Source: Rhypophila decipiens
Taxonomy: Eukaryota; Ascomycota; Sordariomycetes; Sordariales; Naviculisporaceae
Length of the DNA: 40,548 nucleotides
Direction of reading: 5' to 3'
Assembly: GCA_033297075.1 (NCBI GenBank)
Contig: MU858307.1
Location: 1-40,548 of the forward strand
The position numbers were made by a program, and so were the translations under genes. Below are positions 9,573-21,581 of the stretch, piece by piece. How positions within the stretch are numbered: position 1 is the first letter of the stretch; the number at the start of each line of letters is the position of its first letter. The notes under the pieces are model-generated. The model saw nothing but the letters and a program-made list of their open reading frames with translations. It ran no database searches and had not been told where the DNA came from.

Positions 9573-12460
9573 TAGATGATTTGACTTTGAGCGCGTGTTT
9601 TTGGCTGTGACACAGCGGGATCAATTAGTATCAAGACGAATTGTGGGGAACGGGAAATGGACGGGAGGCCTGCCGGCAAGCGAATGGTACTGAAAAGACA
9701 TATTCAGCAGGCGTTATAGGTAGCAATCTTGAAGAAAAGGGCCGGCTTCGTTTTCGTACCGTTCAGGAGGATCCCGCTTCGTGGTATGATTTGGCTTTGT
9801 TTTGTTTCGCTGTGTCGCGTCGCTCTCCCGTGGTTACATGTCCGCCCGGGTTTAGGGGAGGAGGACGGGAGATGGCGACGGGGATTTGATGTCGTGGTTC
9901 CGAAACTTTTTGGGGATTCATGTTTCCTTTCTCTCATCAGCGTTCCATGTCTTGGTGTAATTGACTGTCTTGGCGAGGAGTGACAAGCCGGCAATTGGAG
10001 CGCCTGTTACGGCACAGCCAACCAAACTTGCGGGTTACAGTACGGGCATGGTACCTAGCGAATACAGATATGGGCCAGCTGAAAGAAACACGATGGAAGC
10101 CAAGGCCAACCAACAGGACGGTCTCGAAAAAAAGGCGTGATTCTTGTTGGTATAAAAGAAAAAAAGAACAGTGAAAGTTCCCTCGAGGATTACGGAAGGC
10201 TCCGGTCCCCAGAAGGGTATGGAGGCTTAACCGGTAAACCAAGAAGCCGCGAACGCCACCATGCAGGTCAATCTCGCGATTGGGAGCTGCCACGGGGGCC
10301 CTGTCTGCCCTATGATTGTGACGTGCAACACAATTCCGGAGTGTTGGGCGTTTGTAGGGCAAAATGCACCGACTGTTTGATTGTATTCTTCGTGCCTGTG
10401 GGACCTAGTGGACCGGGAATACATGCACGTAGTGACGGGAGCAGCTAATAACGGGCGTCTATTGCACGTTGCCTTTCGGTCTTGTTGTTGACCGCTTCCT
10501 CTTTTCACTACACTACACGTCGCCACTCAGCTGGGACAAGCAGCTTCAGGTCCAGCGCCACAAATGTGACATGTTGGCGATCAAAGACTTGACGTTGTGG
10601 TGCAAGATTTCACTTTCTGTCGATAAATAAGAAGAAAGAAATTCCCACCGCTCCTTTGGGATGGTGTGCTTCAGAATGCTACCTCCCTATCCAGTGCCCT
10701 AAATAAGCCCCTGTCCTGGGCCGTCGGTTCGCGGAAAGAGACAGATTCGGGCGCAACTCTTGGCCTGTGGCACGGGCTTCAGCGGTCCATCATAGAATTT
10801 TCACAATGCTGCTGGCTTGATCTGGTCGCCAGCTCAGGGATGTCGGTGATCGATTTATCCGTCCAGTCAGGGCACAACGTGCTGACATGGCCATCGGCTG
10901 CGCTGCCTTGCATCTACAAATGTCCCAGGTATTGGGGATATAAAATGCTGGTTCCAGTTGTTTGTGAACAGGCAGTCAGAGACCAGATTCAGAAACATGC
11001 CAGGCATTGAGCAGCCCCGGCCGGCCGGGATTCCCTGCCTGGGGCCCTGGTCTCTGCCACAGGATCTGGGTCCCAACTGTAAACCCCGCCCCTTGCCAAG
11101 CCGCTACACCTCAACCATACTGCTGGGACCAGACAAATTTGTTTCCCCCTTACCGACTCCCGACTTGTCCAGCGCCGGTATTCTGTTCATGCGATAGGGT
11201 CTAGACTCCCTCGTGCCGTCTTTCTCTCATGATGCCTTGGTGCATTGTCACTTGCTGGTATTATTTCAAATTCCGAGTTGCATTATGGCGCGTCTTGGCT
11301 CTTCGAGTTCCCGTGTTGTCCATGGCCAGCAATCTCGTTGAGACGGAATTTTGTCAAGTTCCTTCTTTGTCTCTCCACCACGGTTTGTAGCGAGGTGCCA
11401 CATGTCCTTGGTGCCCACAACCGAGTGACTCTCCCCACCACCAGCACCGGTCTGTGGCAGTAGCTTACCTGTTGCCCGGATTCTGAGATGCACATTATTA
11501 TGTCCCACACCTGTCAGCAGGCTCTCGTTCATGTATGGCCAATATATACTCTACCGAATCCCATTCCACGCCGTCCAGAGGTCATTGCTAGTTACCAACA
11601 GACAGGCTAGCGTCTCTCGAAGTATTCAAGAGACCGAGCGGCTTCGGAACATATCACGAACTAAGCTGCAGTGAGGAAAGACTAGCTGGAAAGGGGTGTC
11701 GTCGGGACTGCTTGGGACTGGAGTTTGCTGGACTCCACCACAGGTTTATTCTTTTCTGGGGCTGTCCCCTGACTCCCCTCCCCTCATCAACTGGGGCCCT
11801 CCCCATTCCGAAACCCCCATGCCCCGATAAATTTCCCCCCCCCCCAAAGCGAAAAGACCGACCCAGAAATCTCCTTTTTATTTCCATATCCTGGTTGTCC
11901 CGCACCGACCTTTACCAGATTCCCGGGTCGCCCATCAAAGTCCCCGAGCATTCGTTTTCAGCCCGCCCCCTTCCTTGTCTCTGCTTTGTCTTTGTTATTG
12001 TCTTTTCTTCCCCTGTGATTGGGACACTATATATACCTCAACCAGCTGCCCGGGCCGGTGGCCTACGTACATACTGTGCTGGCACCCTTCCCCCAAAGCT
12101 CTGCCACTCGGGACCTGTCAAAACCCAGACCCAGCTGCAGCCAGTGCCGACGCCACTCCCTCGCATCCTCCAGAAATAATCACGGACCGGTCCCTAACCG
12201 TGTTATTCCCAACCCACTGTCGACACCAATCGTGCAGGCCTGCATATGATAACTGATAGCGGGTTGCTACTCTTAGCCACCGACATCACGCCCAGTGGGA
12301 ATATTGTCTGCCCTCATGACAGTCTTGGAATTGAGTACGTGTGAAATTCTCCGGTGGCGGTAGCAGCAATTGCGAGACTCTGGTCCTTGGGTTTCACCCT
12401 GAGCCAACACAACTGCCAGCGCCCTTCACATCCACCGAGACACGCAGATCACAAGCCCCC
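9573..12460. other. Long intergenic region, upstream of the methyltransferase gene
   Basis: I see no gene here. Open frames are short, overlap on both strands and lack motifs. The last kilobase is pyrimidine-rich, with C runs near 11837, and probably holds the promoter and 5' UTR of the downstream gene. A reading frame extends upstream from 12461 to 12341, but it has no ATG and looks like leader sequence. Confidence 0.45.
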
Positions 12461-14228
12461 ATGAGTACAAATGGGAACGATTCGGCATCCATGCCACCGC
12501 CTCCTCCGCCTCCACCCCCCGCGACCCCTCCGATCGCCATAGCAAGCACGCCAGAAGAGGAGATATACCAAACCGCCGGCATGAATCTGTCAAAGGGAAA
12601 AGAAAAACTCAATGGCGAGACCTCGTCGGCCTCGACCTCCTCCTTGTCCGGGACCAAGGCCCCGTCAGTCGATACCCAGATCAACCCCCGACACAGCGGC
12701 ACCAGCGCCGACTTTGCCTTCGAGGCCGACATGAGCAAGTACCCAGCTTCCATGACGAGTTCGGTACGAGCCCACGTCTACGAGGGCGGCCTCCGCTATC
12801 ATGCATACAAGGACGGAAAGTACGCCTTCCCCAACGACGAGACGGAGCAGAACCGGGACGACATGAAGCACACCATGGCCCTGATGCTGACTAGGGGCGC
12901 TTTTCACTATGCCCCCGTCGAGGAGGTTCTCAAGAATGGTGGCGAGGTGCTCGATTTGGGTGCGTAATTCCGACCTTGTCCACATCCATGTGCCGCCATG
13001 GTTCCACGAGAAAAGGTTGAGAAAGAAAAGGAGGCTGACCCCTGAATGCACATGATACAGGTACCGGAACAGGAATATGGGCCATTGAGCGTAAGTGGCT
13101 TGCATTTCTCTCCTCTCTGTTGGGAACTTGAATCGTGTTTGTTTGCTTGGTCGGCATATTGCATACGCACCAGGACAGTTTTGGACGACGGCCGAACAGG
13201 AACTCTTCGTCGATTAGTTTGCGTTGGACATACATGGTTTCAGCATGAGCCGATGGGTCGGTGCTGGGTTGTGTAACAGGTTCACGACAGTGGTGTTTAG
13301 GACACGACATGTGCCCGGAAAGTGTCTGGGCCCGACAAACCGGCAACTGACCGGCCTTCTCGTACTCCCAAGACGATCTAGACCCGCGGGGCACGAGCAA
13401 ACAACTGCTAGGACACATGGCTAACTATGGTTACACAACGATATAGTAGGCGACAAATACCCAAACGCCAAAGTAACGGGCATCGACCTATCGCCGATCC
13501 AACCCAACTTTGTCCCCGAAAACGTGCATTTCTTTGTCGACGACTTGGAAGAAGAGTGGCTTGACGAAGCGAACAAGTACGACTATATCCACGTACGGCA
13601 TGTCGTCTACTCGATACGAGATCGGGAGTATCTCCTGCAACAAGCGATGAAGTAAGCTTATACTCAACCGCCCTCCTTCACCCGGTGGCTAATCTAACCT
13701 TGGATTCAAAACAGGCACCTAAAACCAGGCGGCTACATCGAATTTCAAGAGACACACTACGCAACACAATCCGACGACGGCACAGTATCCCCCACGATTC
13801 CATACGCCCTCCGCGATTTCATAAACTACCTAATAGCTGGCATGCGCGCCTTGGGAACAGACGCGCTCGGGATCCTCAGCTTGCCCGACGAACTCAAAGC
13901 CGCTGGCTTTGAAGAGATAAAGCACACGACGCACAAAGCGCCCATTGGCTCGTGGCCGCAGGACAAACGACTTAGACTGGCGGGCTTGTTTCAAAGAACA
14001 GCGATTATGGACGGTCTCCGAGGAATAAGTCGACGGCCGTTGATGGCGCTTGGCTGGACGCAGCTGCAGATCGAGATGTTTCTTGTGGATGTGCGCAAGG
14101 CGCTCATGGATAATGAGGTGCATGCGTATTTGACTTTTCATGTTGTTTATGCGCGGAAGCCTTTCTCGACAGGCGGTGGTGGGGGGGATCAACAGCAGCC
14201 CGACGACAGGGGGAAGGAGGAGTCATGA
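12461..14228 (+). CDS. LaeA-like SAM-dependent methyltransferase
   Basis: Exons are 12461-12959, 13061-13090, 13447-13651 and 13715-14228, giving 415 aa. The N-terminal third is low complexity (nine prolines in a row, Ser/Thr-rich). The class I methyltransferase core follows: SVRAHVYEGGLRYHAYKDG, then the SAM-binding loop EVLDLGTGTGIWAIELGD, VTGIDLSPIQPNFVPENV, the acidic FFVDDLEEEW, YDYIHVRHVV and LKPGGYIEFQE. This is the arrangement of LaeA-like and other fungal 'TAM' domain enzymes, often linked to secondary metabolism. The actual substrate is unknown. The SAM loop sits on a 30-nt microexon, and the next intron is long (356 nt). ATG 12461 is the first Met in frame. The tyrosinase gene starts 1.1 kb downstream on the same strand. 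Confidence 0.87.
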
Positions 14229-15324
14229 CTCGCAGCACACCTGATGGGTGTACTGTAGTTTGGGAACCAGCTTGAAGCATTCAACATTTCTCGCCAGAAG
14301 GAGGGCAACAACATACACGGGATGTCCGGATGGACTCACGGACTGGTCGGCGTTTGGGATATATCGGGCGTTACGTACTATACCACATACACTGGGGTTA
14401 TTGGGAGAGCATCATCTTTTGTAGGGATATCGGCGGCCATACAATCGGCACTTACACTTTGGCTTGGGGTGAAAGGGGAGAAAAAGTCTTTTGCATCTTT
14501 ACGGACACGGACTGGACTTTGGGGTGGTTGTTTCATGATATACTTGGGATACTTTGGAGAGCAGTTGACAGCATATACCATTATACGTTTACATAATCTA
14601 ATTGGATACCAGTCCTCGATTCTCTCTGGCTGACAAGCTAATGGTCATGTCAGTCTTTTATCCAGTGTTGGGGCCTGCATATTCTTACTTTGCTGTGTTG
14701 TCCACAAGTCGTACATATATACCCCTGGCTCACAGACACTCGATACATATTGCGATTCATCCTATGATGGTAGAGACGCGCGTATAGATCCAGTCGGAGA
14801 TATGCCGAGACGCTTGAATTGCTGATGCTCCCGCCAACGAAGGAGATATCCAATCGGGATAATCATCATTCGTTCGGTACCCGGAACGGCAAGTGGACAA
14901 CCGGGTATCGGAAAGTGGACTATAATTGACACAGCTAACGAGCAGTCTTCATGCCAGTGACTCGTATTTATTGATCTGCGTGTCCACATATGACTGTTTT
15001 AACTTGGAACAATTTCGATATACTAGACCAAGACTTGTTGAAAGCTTTTGGTCCACCGAGACTCCCAGCGTACCGTCGTATTTATAGTACGTTGCGCATT
15101 TTATCATGGGTCGCAGAAACTGCCGGATGGAGTCCTGGAACTGTAGACTGCACGGAGCGGAGCCATTACAGTGAAATGAAGACTGGTTATAACCTGGTCC
15201 CCATCCATTCAACTGGATGGGCCTGCTCTTCTTTGCTTACTCGTCGTCGATGAACTAAACCAAGTAGACCCATCGAGACTTATCCATCAAATCATACTCG
15301 ACGTCCAGCTGACACTACAGAGCA
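14229..15324. other. Intergenic between methyltransferase and tyrosinase
   Basis: No gene is recognised. The stretch contains the 3' flank of the methyltransferase gene and the promoter of the tyrosinase gene. Frames are short and without motifs. Confidence 0.5.
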
Positions 15325-16863
15325 ATGCGGTACATTACCTGGAGCGCTGCCGCGCTGGTAGTGCCGTCCCTACTCGCCGGAGTAGGCAACGCCCAGGCGG
15401 AGGAGTCTTGGAGGACCAAGGTGAAGGTGTAAGTTCAAGTCGGCTGGAATCATCTTGACCCCGAGGAAGTATTATCGCATATGGAATAATCGAACCAAGC
15501 TGATTGAAATGGGATTGGGCGCCGGCTACATAGTCAGCGAAATGGCTTCTATCCCCTCGACGTGGTCGACAACCTCCTTGAGGAGACCATGCCCAAGATC
15601 GAGTCGTACATGGACAAGAAAATCGCCGCCGGCAAGAACAATAACTGTACGCTGGAGAACGCCGGTGTTCGGCGAGAATGGTACGTTTTTTCCTAACCAT
15701 GGTCAGCAAACGAGTCTCTGCTAATCCAGAAGCCGTGGAAAACCAGGGGCGACATGACGGACGAGCAAAGACTCGACTTCATCAAAGCGACGCTCTGCCT
15801 CATGAACAAGCCGTCTCGCGCTCCCAAAGACCAGTTCCCCGGGGTGCAGAACAGGTACGACGACTTTGTCGCTTACCACATGACGCACATGGGTGTTCTC
15901 CACGACACCGTCGGCTTGTTCCCGGGGCACAAGTACTTTGTCCTGGCATACGAAATGGCCCTGCGCAACGAGTGCGGCTACAAGGGGTATCATCCGTACA
16001 TGAACTATGATCGGTATACGCACGAGCCCGAGAAGTCGGCCTTGTTCAACGGCAACGCGACGAGCATGGGCGGTAACGGGGCCCCGGACCCGAGGTATAG
16101 AGGTGTGAACAGCGCGACGGGGAAGCTCATCCCCAAGGGTGAAGGAGGCGGCTGCGTTACTACCGGACCTTTCAAAGAGTTAGTTCCATTTCCTTACCAA
16201 CCCACCATACCGCAAGAAGATGAAGCGCGTACGTACTCACAATCCTCGCCCCAACGCAACAGCATGGTAGTCTCCCTAGGCCCAGGCGTCCCAATGATGA
16301 ACGACATCCCCAAGAACCCGCTCGCCAACGCGACCGGCCCAAACCCGCGCTGTCTCCGTCGCGACCTAAACATCAACTCGGCCCTGGGAGCAACAGCCAA
16401 CATCTCGTACAACCTAATCGCCCAATCAAAGGACATCAACACCTTCTACAACACCCTCCTGACCCCCCCGCGCAACAACAAAGACCCCTACCCCTGGGGC
16501 GTCCACGAAGCAGGACACTTCATCGCAGGCGGCGATCCAGGCGGTGATCCCCTCTGCTCGCCTGGAGATCCGGTGTTTTATTTCCATCACGCCATGCTCG
16601 ATCGGCTTTGGTGGATTTGGCAGATGCAGGACCCTGAGAATCGGATTAATGCGGTGGTGAATCTGGGGGCGAGACCAACGCCGACGCCGACGCCGACGCC
16701 TGAGGAATCGGGACATGCCGGGCATGGTGGGGGTGCTGATGGGGGTGCTGCGGCGGGGAGGATGATTGATTTGAAGTGGCTTGCTCCGGATGTTATTCCC
16801 GTGTTGGAGGCGCACGATGGGTTGGGCGGGCATGGTGGCATGTTTTGCCATGTTTATGTTTAG
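15325..16863 (+). CDS. Secreted tyrosinase (type 3 copper polyphenol oxidase)
   Basis: Exons are 15325-15428, 15534-15680, 15747-16178 and 16263-16863, giving 427 aa. The enzyme oxidises phenols and catechols to quinones using two coppers. A signal peptide of about 25 residues (hydrophobic core AALVVPSLLAG, Ala at the likely cleavage site) predicts export. The CuA site shows H128 (AYHMTH), H136 (VLHDTVG) and H145 (FPGHKYFVLAYE). The CuB site shows H309/H313 (HEAGH) and the FHHAMLDRLWW motif with H336/H337. The C-terminus has a short TP repeat and a Gly/His-rich stretch, with no long C-terminal inhibitory domain. Splicing was chosen to restore VRREWGDMTDEQR and GPFKDMVVSLGP. The third intron is 84 nt with no in-frame stop, so its retention would simply insert 28 residues. 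Confidence 0.9.
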
Positions 16864-19300
16864 TGGATTTGGATGGACTTGGGAGGTGCGACGTTGTGAG
16901 GTTGTTGCGAAGATGCGATCGTTGTAAAGTAGGAAGAGTTGCGGAGGTTCTGCTTGCATATGGTAGCCGGCGAGCAGGATCGGCTCTCTCGTTTCGTGAT
17001 GGGTTGGGGCTCCTTAGCGAAAAGAAAGCATGTATTGAAAACCAGAGACATTCAAGTGCGCAAAGTTGGAATCCGACGAACGGCTGCACAACCAAGGCCA
17101 GTCGAGCCGAGGGTCGTCCTCCAGTTCGGATGGAACACCAGGAATGACTTCCACGTCCTGTGACATTGCCAGTATGCCATTCCACACTATGGATGCCTTT
17201 AGCCCAGCAGCAGTCTTGTAAGACAACTTTATAACTGCGATGAGTCCCTTGTCAACCAAGACGATGCCATCGGATATCACCACCATAGAGTATCGATTCC
17301 TGTGCTCGGAAGTCCAATCGAATAGAAGACTCTCAATGTCTCCTGTATGTATGCCATGATGAACCAGGGCTGTCAAATGTGGCATTTCCCCTTTCCGAAG
17401 ACGGCTGTCGGGATGCCAGGCAAGTTCGCCGGCCGGCCCGGGGCGACTCCCGTCTCGCCGACTCGACCGGTTATCACACATCTTGGAGCTCTTTCCTTCT
17501 CGAGGCCTTGTGACGTCTCCTTATCCGTGTCATTCAATCTCCCGCCTAGGTCATTACCCATATTTCTCTCTCTAGGGAGCCGAGGTGAAGAGAAGCTGAA
17601 GGGTACTTTCCCAGGTTTGGGCCGTGTAATGGGTCCAAAGAGATCGGGGAATCGGGGATCGAGGAACCTACATAACCGCCCTCGTCCCTAGTACTTGCTT
17701 CACTCCTGTCATGATCCCATAGCGCCATCGTCCACCCACGTCATCGAGACAGATCTTGATGACTAAAAGCCATCCATCAGATTGTATGAAGCTCCTTCCT
17801 ACGGAGCAGACTGTTTCCTTCCTGAACCTGGTCTCAGGTCTGAGGGGGCCCCCTAAAGTGTCCACAACACATTTGAAGTCTCCAAATAACCCACCGGACA
17901 GACAAGGCCAGCTAGTATAACGAGAAAGAAGCCCGAGATATTTAACAAGTAGTGCCAAAGGCATATAGTAGTCCGATATTGAAGGCTTCAAAGGCACCAC
18001 ATTGAAAAGGTCAGATTAGCATATCTTTGTAGTTCGAGCAAATGTCCGGCAAGCATTCTGATGTAGACTGAGTTAAAATTGGAAAATCCCGAGGCGTTGC
18101 GCGGAGTATCGCAAACGGGGAGCTGCAGCTAGTCCACTATTAATAAGCTCAATTATTCCCGGCCGGTACAGTACGTACCCTTGGCCCTTGCCGCTGTGGT
18201 GTCGTAAGTGGAAAGCTTGCAGGCATTGGAACAGCTCATGTGGATACGAGTGACGTCGATCTTTTGGAGCAAGTGCGTTCAATCGATTGAATCCCGAGTC
18301 GTGTGGTTCACCGGATTTCATCTCAGGGGTTGACGAGTCCGTTGCTCGTGTTGACATATCCCAAGCTCCGACAGGCGTTTGAGATACAGAAACTCGTGGA
18401 ATCTCTGCCCAGGCAATTAATGCGAGTGCAACTGTCCGTTCCGTAACCCCAAGGTCAGGTGGACAACAGCCACCCCTGGATCAAGCTGAACTTGCATGTC
18501 ATTCCTGAAGCTATCACTGGCCTACCACGGGACCCCGCTAGAAACCCCGCTAGTTTCCATTTGGGCTGGCGCTTGCTGTTTTGCTTGCATTTCCGGGAGC
18601 TGCGGCACGGGTGTGAGACAGTAGAGAAAGGCAGAGAAGCACCCCGACAAGCCACCCAGAGCTGCTGCTCACAGGCTGATCAACGAGAGCTTCCCCTCAC
18701 TGATTGTCACTCGGGACTCGACTCTCGAGGCTTACACATGGTAGAACATCACAACAAATGGGTCTAAAATGTCCGAAAAAGCCATGAGCTCACTAGTAAC
18801 CATCTCGAGAGTCTTCATACCAAATGGCATCAGTTTGGCTCAACACGTCAGAAGTTAGCAGAGGCTGACGGGCAGTGGGTCAAGCTCCCTGCTACCCCGG
18901 ATTTTCCCCAGATTCCCGCTGCGCTGAGTGCGTTGGTGGTCAAAGACAGAGGGGCGAGGTAAGCCAAAATGGGAATAGCGTCCTGGGACCCACTGGCCGG
19001 ATACAGGTACTTCGCTTGGCAGGCAGGGATTAGGAAACTGGCTGCGAGTCGTGCCATGATGATGTACTTGTCACGCGATTGACAAGGACGGCCAACGTGA
19101 TCTCTCTCCTGAGCCATCCAGCCCATCCAAGCAATCCCGACGAGCATTACCCCGCCCGTCTGACGAAACAGCTCTCCCCCAAGGCAGGCACCAGGACCCG
19201 AGATTACTGGTAGCAGATGGATGAGCAAGATGCATTGTACGGAAGGAGCAGTGGTGGCATCAGCCGTCCTCCCCTCTGACCGGTCACTCAATAAGAAGCA
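16864..19300. other. Intergenic, possible gene relics on minus strand
   Basis: I cannot support a complete gene. Minus-strand frames at 17014-17481, 17668-18000 and 18073-18357 have some coding-like runs (for example MVVISDGIVLVDKG and SDGWLLVIKICLDDV), but I recognise no family and could not join them by splicing. They could be fragments of one decayed gene or chance. The plus strand shows nothing convincing. Confidence 0.25.
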
Positions 19301-19301
19301 A

Positions 19302-19602
19302 TACCTCTCCTCCCCGACCCTCCATCTTCTCTCCTCTTCTCTTCTTCGCTTTTCCCCTCTTCTTCTGCCACACCACACTTCATCACCTCTCGTCTTTGCA
19401 AACCGTCATCGACCAACATCATAACAACAAACCACCACGACTTGTCTGTCAAGGTAATTGATTCCATTTCTCCGAGTCTGTTCTTGGCTCGGTCCTCTTT
19501 GTCGTCGTCATACTCACGCGTGCTCGTGTCCTACCTCTAGAGACAGCCATCCAAGCACCGATCCATTTGATCAACACCACAACAAACACCACCTCCAGCA
19601 TC
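19302..19602 (+). promoter_or_regulatory. Pyrimidine-rich core promoter and 5' leader of the DUF6699-like gene
   Basis: A strong C/T tract at about 19302-19372 precedes an A/C-rich leader. Pyrimidine tracts like this are common at transcription starts of steadily expressed fungal genes. A likely 5' UTR intron runs 19454-19540 (donor GTAATT, acceptor CTCTAG). No mapped start is available. Confidence 0.45.
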
Positions 19603-20334
19603 ATGTCGGAACCATTGACCAAGGTCGATTCTGCCGTCCAAGGCCTTTCTTCATCGCCACCCAAGGAGACCAAGCATAGGCGCGCGAGCTCCAGTGCCAA
19701 TGGAGTAATGAACATCACTGACCTGGGTAAGCTTATCCTTCTCTTGCACAATCCGGACCATCCGGAGAGCATCTCAACTGACTCGACGATTCCGACAGAG
19801 GCTCAAGGAATTGAGCTCCAGATTGCCAAGGAGACGCAGCATACAGGATGGTACGTCATTTCCGGTCCTTTGTCCTCTCCCCTCAGTGCAAAGACAGCCT
19901 GCTGACATGTGTACCCCGCTCTGTAGGAAGATCAACACCTCGCCTTCTACGGTAGAAGAGAAGGACATGCTCAAGAAGCTCCTGACAACTCCTCCAGTCA
20001 AGAAGATTGACTTGCACTTCCCCCTCGGTCTCGAGGTAACAGCCCGGAACATGAAGGGAGTCACGATCAAGGATGCGTTAGACGCCATTCACAAGGCCTT
20101 CAAGAAGCGGGTATGTTTCCATTTCTTTGTCTCGCATCGCCATTCAACCCAAACAGGTGCTGACCATCCATCCTCTGGCAGGCCGATGATGAGCTTGATC
20201 TTCCGTACCTCGCTGGCTTCGAGTGGGACAAGGAGGAGTCCTGGACACGTCTCGTTGTGCACCTCCGCAAGGATGCTGGTCAGACCAACGTCGGCGGTGG
20301 CAAAAAGAAGAAGAAGGGCAATGCTGACGAGTAA
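19603..20334 (+). CDS. Small conserved protein, DUF6699-like domain
   Basis: Exons are 19603-19726, 19799-19850, 19927-20110 and 20182-20334, giving 170 aa. All splice sites are canonical: GTAAGC, GTACGT and GTATGT donors, with ACAG, GTAG and GCAG acceptors. The N-terminus is Ser/Lys-rich and probably disordered. From about residue 58 the protein reads HTGWKINTSPSTVEEK, then IDLHFPLGLEVTARN, MKGVTIKDALDAIHKAFKKR and YLAGFEWDKEESWTRLVVHL. This resembles DUF6699, a fungal domain of unknown function. The C-terminus ends in a lysine run (KKKKK). The family assignment is from memory of its pattern (W near the start, then VTIKDAL-type helix) and is moderate. Role and location are unknown. Confidence 0.8.
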
Positions 20335-21581
20335 TGAATGATTCGCTACTTGCACACGCCGACAGCATCTTGCTTCACCACGACATATCCCAACACCATT
20401 TTGGGGGCTCTACTGACAAAAAGCATATCGGATTGAACGCGTCTAACAGCAACTGTCTAGGCAGGACAGTCGGTGAACCCAAAGCATCACTTATCACGGA
20501 GAGCTTTGGCGTGTGACGATAACAGGACCTTACATTCTTCTCATCCATGGATGGTCTGCCTGCACGGGAACCAAGGCAAGGCCACTTTACACCACACATT
20601 GAGAGCTGGAGCCTTTTTGGAGGGACGAGATAGCAGTCAGATGATAGCATATACATGAGTCGTCGGACTGTATCCTCAATATACTCATTTCCAGCCGCTC
20701 TGTTTGCTGCACCTTGTTTTTGATGCCATTGAAATGTGAATATTCGTCCATGCAGTGTTGTGTCGTCCATTTTTGCAATTGGGCTCAAGTCGGCAACTGT
20801 GCTGCTGGCGTCTGCTGGCGTGCTGTTTGGCTTGTTATCGAGGTCGGCCTCTGTTGGACCGTTGACTGTGTCACTGCTCGTCTCAGCGTGCGGGGTCGAA
20901 GTCGATCGAAGGACAAGCCCCCGTGGCTCCCGGGACTGTTTCCAGGAGACAACAAGGACGATCGCGTACCTGCATCAACAAGATTCATATATCTAACGGT
21001 GTCGCGGGGAGAGTAAGGATCTATAGCTTGGACCGATAAGGGGCAATCCCCCCTTTTTGACCACTTGCCCATCATCCCATGATCCACTTCTCACTTACAC
21101 CGGCGATTGACGAGTGACAGGCCTCTGTTGAGCCGAGCACCTGCCCCGCTCGGCCCCTCCTTGTCATCATCGATCTCACCAAGGCCAAGGCCGAGCGGTT
21201 AGAGTCGGTTCTTTGTCCTCGCAAGACTAAATGCGGAATTGAAGGGGAGCACGCTTCGGGTCGGGAAACTCTAACAGGCTTCGGTCCATTGAATTCAAAC
21301 ATGGATTCTGGTCATCTAACAAGAGCCGGTATGACGGCACTAGGCCTGGGTTGAAAGGAGGGGATTATTCCCGGTGTATGTTTTATAAAGTCGCCAAAGC
21401 CGGAGCTTTTTGACCTGCAACACCCACAAGATTGCTTTCAGTCAGCTTTCTTATTCCTCCACTGTGAAATTGTCTCACTCAGACACAGCAGGGACTCGAC
21501 ACTACCCAAAACGGAAATTTATTTCGTTTGAAAGCCGTTCTTATTGGGCCGGACAGATACGACTCGAGACTCAATTTCACG
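20335..21581. other. Intergenic, upstream of homogentisate dioxygenase
   Basis: No gene is recognised. A TATA-like TTTATAAAG lies near 21381-21389, about 190 bp before the downstream start codon, and may be its core promoter. Confidence 0.45.

Noticed and set aside
9641..12300. Several 60-150 codon open frames on both strands
   Set aside because: They overlap each other, lack motifs and splice signals, and show no coding-like third-position bias by eye.
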